In this document: positions 57,682-64,000 of the stretch, piece by piece | How positions within the stretch are numbered: the stretch's first letter is position 1 | Layout: each line of letters begins with the position of its first letter | Assembly (NCBI GenBank): GCA_963970005.1 | Contig: CAXAMN010026706.1 | Coordinates: 574,607-638,606, forward strand | Direction: 5' to 3' | Length of the DNA stretch: 64,000 nt | Source of the DNA: Durusdinium trenchii | Lineage: Eukaryota; Sar; Dinophyceae; Suessiales; Symbiodiniaceae | Made by a program: the position numbers and the translations under genes | Notes under the pieces: model-generated | Seen by the model: the letters and a program-made list of their open reading frames with translations, nothing else | What the model was told of the DNA's origin: nothing | Database searches by the model: none

Positions 57682-58253
57682 AGTGGTAAAAGCGCGACGC
57701 TCGTTTTTTCCACACTCCCTTCAGGAGAGATCTCTGGCTCGCATCATTTAGGATGCTCTTGAAGAAGTCAGTCATTTCATCGGATTCTAGAGGTCGTCGG
57801 CACCAATTGGCCGAACCACTGACCGCTGCGACAAAGTGGAAAGAAGTGATGCGCAAGCTCTGACTCAACAATAGGGAACGCCGACTTTCCTCTGCCGGCA
57901 ACTTCCTTTGCATACTAAAAGAAAAGAATATGTTCCACTGTTGGCAGGGATGGGACCAAAGGGTTCTCCCCGAAGACCATGGCCATCAGACCTACTTCAC
58001 AAGGTTGCTTATTTCCTGTTGTGGCTTAACATCACGGAAAGCCGCATCTACACAGAAGAATCGCTCGGCATTGGCTCCGAAAAGGATTCATTGGGCTTGG
58101 AATGTTCTGCATCTGCATCTCCAGAGGGGGCTTCAAAAGGATCAGGTCTTTTCATCTCGATTCTCTATGGGATCTGGTTGATCAAATGCATCATCGGACA
58201 TGTTGCCCCAAACATGGCGTACAGAGCCCTGAACGTTCACCCCTCTAGAGCAA

Positions 58254-58324
58254 GGCACCTCAATTAAGAAGGCGCCCCTCCCTCCCACCCGGAGCCAACT
58301 CTGCGGACAGAAAGCGCTCTCTTC
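58254..58324. repeat. Direct repeat, right copy
   Basis: Same orientation as 54,058-54,123, with the longer C-rich middle. The minus strand of both copies can be read as SAFCPQSWL and GAFLIEV, words that also look like a widespread short dinoflagellate repeat. Confidence 0.85.
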
Positions 58325-58424
58325 CTTGAAAATCGCTAATGTATAGAGAGAGAGAGAGTTGTGGCTACAAGTATCACAAAAGAACAAGCATTTTTAGAGC
58401 ACTTGTGTTGGAGTCCAGGCACAA

Positions 58425-58577
58425 GTGGAGATTACCGGACACCCTGTGAAGCAAGCCGCCTGATTTCTTGCCGAGTTTCTCTTGAAGAATTTGCTCGATC
58501 TGTCTGAGCTGCCACAAATACCTTTGCCGTACACATCGTACCTGGGCTTGAGAACACCAGCTTGCGGGCCAGATCAT
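58425..58577 (-). CDS. Candidate exon, unknown protein
   Basis: The minus frame reads QVRCVRQRYLWQLRQIEQIL, then QEKLGKKSGGLLHRVSGN, a helical basic segment ending near GTGTCCGGTAATC, where a GT donor is possible. No family is recognised. It lies 100 bp outside the right direct repeat. Confidence 0.3.
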
Positions 58578-60140
58578 GAAAAAGTCTCTGCGCTGGGGTC
58601 AAGACATTATGTCATGACGTCTGAAGTTGTACACTCACTGGCTCATCAAACATGAAGAATACCTATTTGCAAAAGAGCTTGGAAAACTTGGTGCTTCAAG
58701 TGGTCGAAATTTGCCAGGCACAGCCAAAGCAGCGAAAGGCTCAAAGCAGCGTGGATTGAGTTGTGACCAAGGCAATTCAATTGAGAATCCAAAAAGTTCA
58801 AACAATGGCGCTCGGCCCCAAGATCCATCTAGAGGAAAGTCTTCTTGGAATTTTGGGGGGCTTCCGTGGACTTGCTACAAAACAACCAAGAAATCGTATG
58901 GTTCCTCAAACAAAATGTCTCAAACGTCCAGTGATGTCTGTAGGTGCCCTCCGTCTCCCTTCATCTCCCGTTCATATTTTTTTGCACGGAAAAGGCACAG
59001 ATCACCCCCGTCTCCCTCGGGGGTTCTGACCTTCCGCCAACCCAAGGGCCCAAGGGGAGTGGTTTCAAAGCCCTAAAACTTCTTCGATTCCAAAAAGACA
59101 CTCTTGTTGTGTCGCTTCCAAAAGAAAACCAACATGAAACAACTGTGCAACGCCCGAACCACATCTATAACCACCACCTCCCCCTACTTCCAAATGCCTC
59201 CATCAATGCCACCCTCCCCTACTTCCCTCAGCTCCCCTTGTCCTTCCCAGCGTCGACTGTGCTCGGATAAAGTCCGCTCCCAGCCGGCGCCGGCCACGGA
59301 GATGTCCACGCTCTTCACGCTTTGTGACTGGTCGCCTCAGGTCGCAACTGGTCGTCCCATGGTGGCCAAAGGGCGTTCCCAAAGGGCGTTGCGTTCCCAA
59401 CGGGCCTGGATTTAGTTGGGGTCCCCCGTTGGACGAAACGCCTGCGGCGATCCAAGCGGAAAGTAGGTGAGGTGTGCGGTTGATCCCAAATCCAGGGGTT
59501 GATCAAAGCACTATAATTATGTAGGCCTCTCCGATTCATCTTAGATCCTCATATACATGTGGCTCGTGTGCGAAAACCCAGTGACATCAACATCAGCGTC
59601 TCATGTGACCACTTGGACCCATCTGTCCGTTCACATTCACAGGGCCCTTTCTGCACCCAAGTGGCCAGCCCGACTGGATGGCGTGGTATGTAGACTGTGG
59701 AGACTGGGACTCTCATGCGAGAGCTCCGAGATCATGGCGCGCGAGGACGCGAGAAGCGTCCAGCGCAGCGACCGTTTGGGTGCTTCGGGAATTCCACAGG
59801 GACCGGCCGGGCAGTAAAGTTACACAAAGCTCTTTCAGTCGCAAACTGATGTGAAGTTGAGATTCTGGCAACTCCATCAATATAATCAGTGGCGCACAAC
59901 TGGCACCCCTGGCACCTTGCTGTCGCATCATTGACAGATCATTCAGGCTTTGATCCCAAATCTCCGGTATGTTCTGCGATGTGCGTCTCAAGTCGAGATG
60001 AAATCCAACACAAACACGATGCACCAATGAGACTGACCGACCTTCCCTGAAATCAAGGGTTTTTTGAACCTCGGAGCCCATTTCTTCGTTTCACCCGGTG
60101 ATCAGTCTTGCGGGCAAAGAAGATTTTCCTGGAAATACTG

Positions 60141-60216
60141 GCTTGTGGATTAGGGTTTAATGTGTGTGGATTAGGGTTCTAATGTTGTGGCTGTCATGTT
60201 TGTGGATTAGGGTTTA
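60141..60216. repeat. GTGGATTAGGGTTT repeat, three copies
   Basis: GTGGATTAGGGTTTAA, GTGGATTAGGGTTCTAA and GTGGATTAGGGTTTACC lie within 76 bp. The core TTAGGGTTT resembles degenerate telomere repeat words, but the copies are spaced, not contiguous. Confidence 0.8.
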
Positions 60217-60540
60217 CCCAACTTTAAAGCTGTTGGGTCTGGGTGGGGAGGGCACCCCCTTTTCCCCCAACAAGCTTCTGCAGATGATCGACTTCCAGGT
60301 TTCTTTCAAAGCCAACTGAACGTCTTTTTCTCGAGAGCGGATCTCCCAATTCATCGCGGTGCGCGCTCGACGGTGTCGCGATAAGGGTTCCACGGAGCGG
60401 CTCAAATGGAGCAATCCGGGCGGGGTGATCGATGCCAGGTGCCATAGGGGTGTGTACTTCAATTGGGGGGGACCCCCTGGCGTAGACTGGTCTATTTCCC
60501 TTCTTCCAGGGGGTCGTTGTCTCTAAGGTCTCCCTATTTA

Positions 60541-60574
60541 ATACACACCCGTATAAAGTACCTATTGGTTGTTC
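60541..60574 (+). repeat. ~34-bp dispersed element, copy B
   Basis: Counterpart of 49,708-49,742, same orientation. Confidence 0.7.
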
Positions 60575-61544
60575 ACCACCGGGGTATATCCCTCAATTTA
60601 TCAACCAACCAAGGGCGTAGGTCAGGCCATCTATGGCCGCTCCGGGCAGTCAAGCGGATGGCAGCGGATGGCACCACCGAGATCAGCGCGTTGCGGACCG
60701 ACCCACGTTGATCTTCATAGATCGACCCACGTTGCAGAAGACTGGGCAGGACAGAAGAGCGGAGGCTTGAAGGATGTGGAGGCGTTCTCGGAGGTGCACC
60801 CCTCCCCCAATGGAATTGGAAGGAGGACCCCCAATCCAGGACTTCACAGGCTGTCTTTACTTAAGCAGCATGGGTTTGGAAAAAGAGATGAGTCCTTTGG
60901 CTTTGACCATGTTTCATCCACCACAACTGGACAAGAAACATGCCCAACATCAAAAGCACCATGAGAAGCGATATCTCTGCGGATGTAGGGTTGAAAATCA
61001 CCTAATCAACGAGCTGTTGCCTCACTTAAAAGAATCAGAATGCCCAAATCATTCATTTTGCCGCACCTGCGGAGCAGACTCTCCACCACCATCGGGGTCA
61101 AATAAGGCAGATCGGACTGTAGAACTGTAGCCAGTACTGTCCACGTTTATTACTGTATTACTCATGCAACTGTCACAGGAGCAGGATGGCATAGTGGCAT
61201 AGTGACTCTTTGAAGATTAGTTGACTTTACTATCAAAGGGCATGAGCTCCAATGAGGAAGTTAAATGGAGGGTAGTTTCTCCACTGATAGAAGGTGAGAT
61301 TGCTCCCTGCCACTGTCATACTGTCATACCTTCAAAACACATTTCGAACAAATTCAGGGCCGATCCGCAACGCACCAAAATCTCATTAGCCAAGGCTTTT
61401 TCCAGCGAGGGAAAAAATGCCAGCGGGCACACCTCTGCTCGACTACTCACCAAATGGCAAGAGGGGCAAGGTGCCATTCACTCGGCTGGTGCCCCAAAAA
61501 CGATGGTCGATCAGTAGCAGATGTGCTGCCACAGAATCAGGTCG

Positions 61545-61615
61545 TAGCTCTCACCGTAGCTCCGTAGCTTCCCGGGGCCGTAGCTCCGGAGCTCTGAGCT
61601 CGGAGCTCTGTCAGA
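61545..61615. repeat. CCGTAGCTC/GAGCTC simple repeat
   Basis: Irregular repetition of CCGTAGCTCC and GGAGCTCTGAGCTC. Partly palindromic because of the AGCT core. Confidence 0.75.
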
Positions 61616-63558
61616 TGTGGCTGTGGGGAGACCGACCTACAGTACAGACCGGGCACGACCTACAGTGGTGTCGGTCCTTCGCGGCCAATGGTGGACTGGT
61701 CGGGCTTCAGGTTGAAGGACCCAGGGCTTCAGGTTGGTCTGAATTTGGGTGCTTTCGGTTGGTGACACCCTTCTATCATGCGAGATGCCCATGTAGTCTC
61801 TGCAACAGTGGTCTGTCTGCAACAGTGTCTAAGCAGCAGTGCAAAACGTGCCTGCCCGACCTCTCAAGACCAGGTTTGGTTGTCTAACTTCCCCCGCGGA
61901 GATGTTGGATGTCTAACCTCCGCCCCCCATGTCATTGCATGGCGGCTGTTAACACCATGACTATCTTTCGATCCCATGGAGTACCCCACGGAACGGGTGA
62001 GTGGACGCCCTGTTCTGAATGACAGCCAAAGACAAGCTGCTAGCGACTCCGACCGAGAAAGCACCCTTCATGGGATGCTCAGAGAGTACCAGTGCTCTTG
62101 CTAGAATGTTCCCTTCTTCATGAGCGCTACTCTGCTTGTCTTGCTGGAGTTGAAAGAAATGAAGAAAGCGCAGCTAAAGTGAACAGGTCAGGTGAGTGAG
62201 AAAGGGTGCCATCTAAGCCTGGTCCATCTTATGAATGGAAGGCATGGCACTCTGGAAGTGGTACTGATTGAAATCATCATGGCTATGTGGATGGCCTGGC
62301 CCCGAGTTTGCATAACCACCAAACAGGTGGATGTTCACATCACTCCACTAACCCATGTTGGGTGGCACAGTTTTTTTATCGGAGACTCTCTGGTTTGCGA
62401 ATTCACCACCAGACTTGGGTTTTCAAGATGGTGAAAAAGCACTTAAAACTTAAATTGTCCAAGATTTTTAAAAAGTAAAAGCCTCTTAAAAGGGCTTAGG
62501 CTCTCCGACCGGTTCAAGGCTCTCCGAGCACCTGGACCAGTTTCTCCGGATCTGAAGAGCGAGCAGATCCGTTTGGATCCGATTGGAGCCCCCCATTTTT
62601 TGGGGGGGAGACGGAGGGCCTGAGACCGGTGGGGGGGCGCTTTTGACGGCATCGGGGTCGCTGGGGCGTGGCAAGTGAGGCATTTGGGGCGGGAGTTCGA
62701 GGTAAGCCGCTCAGCCTAGGCATAAGGGGTTTTTGTCATGGACTTCCCAACGTGAGACATCTGTATTGTGGGGAGCTTTGGAACCCTGCCAGAAACTGGA
62801 GGAGTCTTCCATTCTCCACTCTTCACGCTGCGCTTGACCCAAACCTGTCACGTGTTTCTGTCACACTGCGCGAGAGTCGCTATGTGCTCGATCTCCTCAG
62901 TCGGCAAATGAAATCCCACCACTCAGAAAAGGTATCCACAAACATTTCCGCAGGAAAAACGTCCTAAAGTGGATGTTTCACCTGGCTTCGAGGATGAGGT
63001 TTCACCAGCGTCCAAAACAAGCATTTCAACCAAAGGGCCTAAAGGGTGAAATCCGAACAGACCAAAAAAGATCCAAAAAATACACCTCAAAACGAACGAA
63101 TGGACGGCGAGCGGTGTCCAAAGGTGCTTGGGTGCACAGGCACCGTGGGGATGGGTCGTCGCCCGACCAGTCCATAGGTCCACCATGGAGCGCAAACCCG
63201 GCCGGGCCACCGTGGTGTCGGTCAACGAGTCGGTCTTGGTCTTGGTACAACACCCTTGACCTCTTGGTCTTGGTTGGACTTCTGGCACGACGCATGCCAA
63301 ATGGCTTTGGGATGCGGGTAGCATTCATGCTATGAAACGTAGTCAGCAATGAATTATGACATTGAATGCTTGCTGAAAGGTGGGGGCAGGCACTGAAAAC
63401 CCTAGACCCTGCGATGTAGACTGTTGATGAATGAAAATGACGAGGTAAAACCATTCTGGGGAAGGGGTGGTTATTTGCTTTTAATCAACAGTCTCCACAA
63501 GTTGACAATCGATTTGTTGAGCACTGGCCATGTAGAAAGAACCCAGTCCCGCACGCGC

Positions 63559-63576
63559 GAGAGAGAGAGAGAGAGC
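63559..63576. repeat. (GA)n microsatellite
   Basis: Nine GA units after a GCGCGC tract. Confidence 0.95.
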
Positions 63577-63817
63577 CTCCGTCTTGTGACCGATGGCAGG
63601 AGTTGAAACCCAAAAATGGATCACATCGTGTATGAATGCCTCTTGAACACATGCAGATCATCTCTATCTATATATGTTGCAGTTGCAGAAAATAGAACGT
63701 GTTTATTTCACGGACCTGTGCGTACCCACGGAAGAGCAGGCCATCTAGGTCCTGATTGGGCCCCGTTAATCTCCCGAAGAGAAGGCTTTCTGGCCTGAGG
63801 CCTCTTTCTGGACCATG

Positions 63818-63904
63818 TTGAAGTCCTACAATACATCATGTCATCTTGTCATGTCGCAGAAAGAGCCCTCAGGCTCTCTATACTGATGTATTGTAGGACC
63901 TCAA
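63818..63904. repeat. Hairpin: 21-bp inverted repeat with a nested hairpin
   Basis: The arm at 63,818-63,838 (TTGAAGTCCTACAATACATC plus A) pairs with 63,884-63,904, 20 of 21 positions. The 45-nt loop contains a second perfect hairpin, AGAGCC-CTCA-GGCTCT (63,862-63,877). It could be the end of a foldback/MITE element or a structured RNA such as a small-RNA precursor. Confidence 0.7.
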
Positions 63905-64000
63905 CACCTGCCTTTCAAGGTGTCCTATACGGAGAAGCCCTCTTTTTTTCAGCGAGATTTGCCAGATATCCGATGGACCAGTCAGGGAACCCTGCGCCCC

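Larger units (their letters stand above)
54058..58324 (-). mobile_element. Degenerate retroelement of dinoflagellate FxDD-RT type, with flanking direct repeats
   Basis: Minus-strand coding remnants run from an N-terminal Met near 57,226, through a gag-like part (56.9-56.5 kb), to a reverse transcriptase (55.3-54.1 kb). Many stops and frameshifts show it is dead. Direct repeats of about 66-71 bp bound it at 54,058-54,123 and 58,254-58,324. The RT lacks the YxDD form of LINEs and carries a DLKSAYRQ motif A and an FFDDF motif C. The class is unresolved: YR-type elements such as Ngaro have split direct repeats and would fit, but no recombinase is seen. Alternatively the flanking repeats are two independent copies of a common short repeat. 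Confidence 0.65.
58578..63558. other. Unassigned region
   Basis: The plus frame at 58,763-59,029 (MTKAIQLRIQKVQTMALGPK) is the best coding candidate. A GGGCGTTCCCAAAGGGCGTTGC-like short duplication sits at 59,375-59,400. Nothing else is recognisable as a gene. Confidence 0.4.

Noticed and set aside
57392-57913. 173-codon minus-strand protein
   Set aside because: It depends on the GAA microsatellite, read as poly-Leu/Ser/Phe, and overlaps the 5' end of the retroelement.
60141-60216. Telomere array
   Set aside because: Three TTAGGGTTT words spaced by other sequence, not a contiguous array.
60655-60712. Possible EF-hand (MAADGTTEISALR)
   Set aside because: The loop lacks the second and third Asp/Ser ligands and there is no flanking helix; too weak.

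Overview
The window looks like nuclear DNA of a dinoflagellate, most likely close to Symbiodiniaceae (inference). The reasons are: roughly balanced base composition; very sparse coding sequence in short exons; candidate introns with GC and GA donors as well as GT; a large load of minisatellites and dispersed short repeats; two retroelement types whose reverse transcriptases look like those that fill dinoflagellate genomes; and a single-domain ion channel with EF-hands of the kind expanded in this group. I see no bacterial operon, rRNA, tRNA, CRISPR array or intact spliced-leader sequence.

Layout. 1-7 kb is dominated by repeats: a dispersed family at 1-228 and 1,011-1,151, a 42-bp VNTR at 4.3-4.9 kb, short-motif repeats at 4.9-5.9 kb and a block duplication at 6.2-7.0 kb. 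7.5-29.9 kb is mostly unassigned, with candidate plus-strand exons at 7.5, 12.9-13.6 (a possible small secreted Cys-rich protein), 21.6-22.2, 24.0 and 25.5 kb. From 30.0 to 41.6 kb lie very AT-rich blocks around a degenerate LINE-type retrotransposon (about 31.8-38.5 kb, plus strand). The LINE encodes an apurinic-like endonuclease, a reverse transcriptase, a chain of about seven zinc fingers and a C-terminal cysteine-protease-like domain resembling ubiquitin-specific proteases. The left and right AT-rich blocks have opposite G/C strand bias.

From 42.3 to 52.3 kb there are pieces of one kind of gene, a voltage-gated cation channel with C-terminal EF-hands. Its front part (S1, S2, S3/S4 start, S6, linker, first EF-hand) is on the minus strand at 52.25-49.39 kb. 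Its back part (inter-EF linker, second EF-hand, C-terminal segment) is on the plus strand at 42.35-47.17 kb. The two halves are complementary in content and splice phase across the break, which suggests an inversion through an intron; a paralogue or assembly error is the alternative. The interior of the back half holds a 1.9-kb minisatellite rich in TTTAGGG and a 10-N assembly gap. Between the halves lie a candidate exon (47.7 kb) and a minus-strand gene for a Lys/Glu/Ala-rich protein of alternating ~31-residue repeats (48.4-49.2 kb).

54.06-58.32 kb is a second, decayed retroelement on the minus strand with an FxDD-type reverse transcriptase, bounded by ~70-bp direct repeats. The rest to 64 kb holds only weak coding candidates, simple repeats and a strong hairpin at 63.82-63.90 kb. 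No complete, intact gene can be assembled from this window; most calls are exons or relics.
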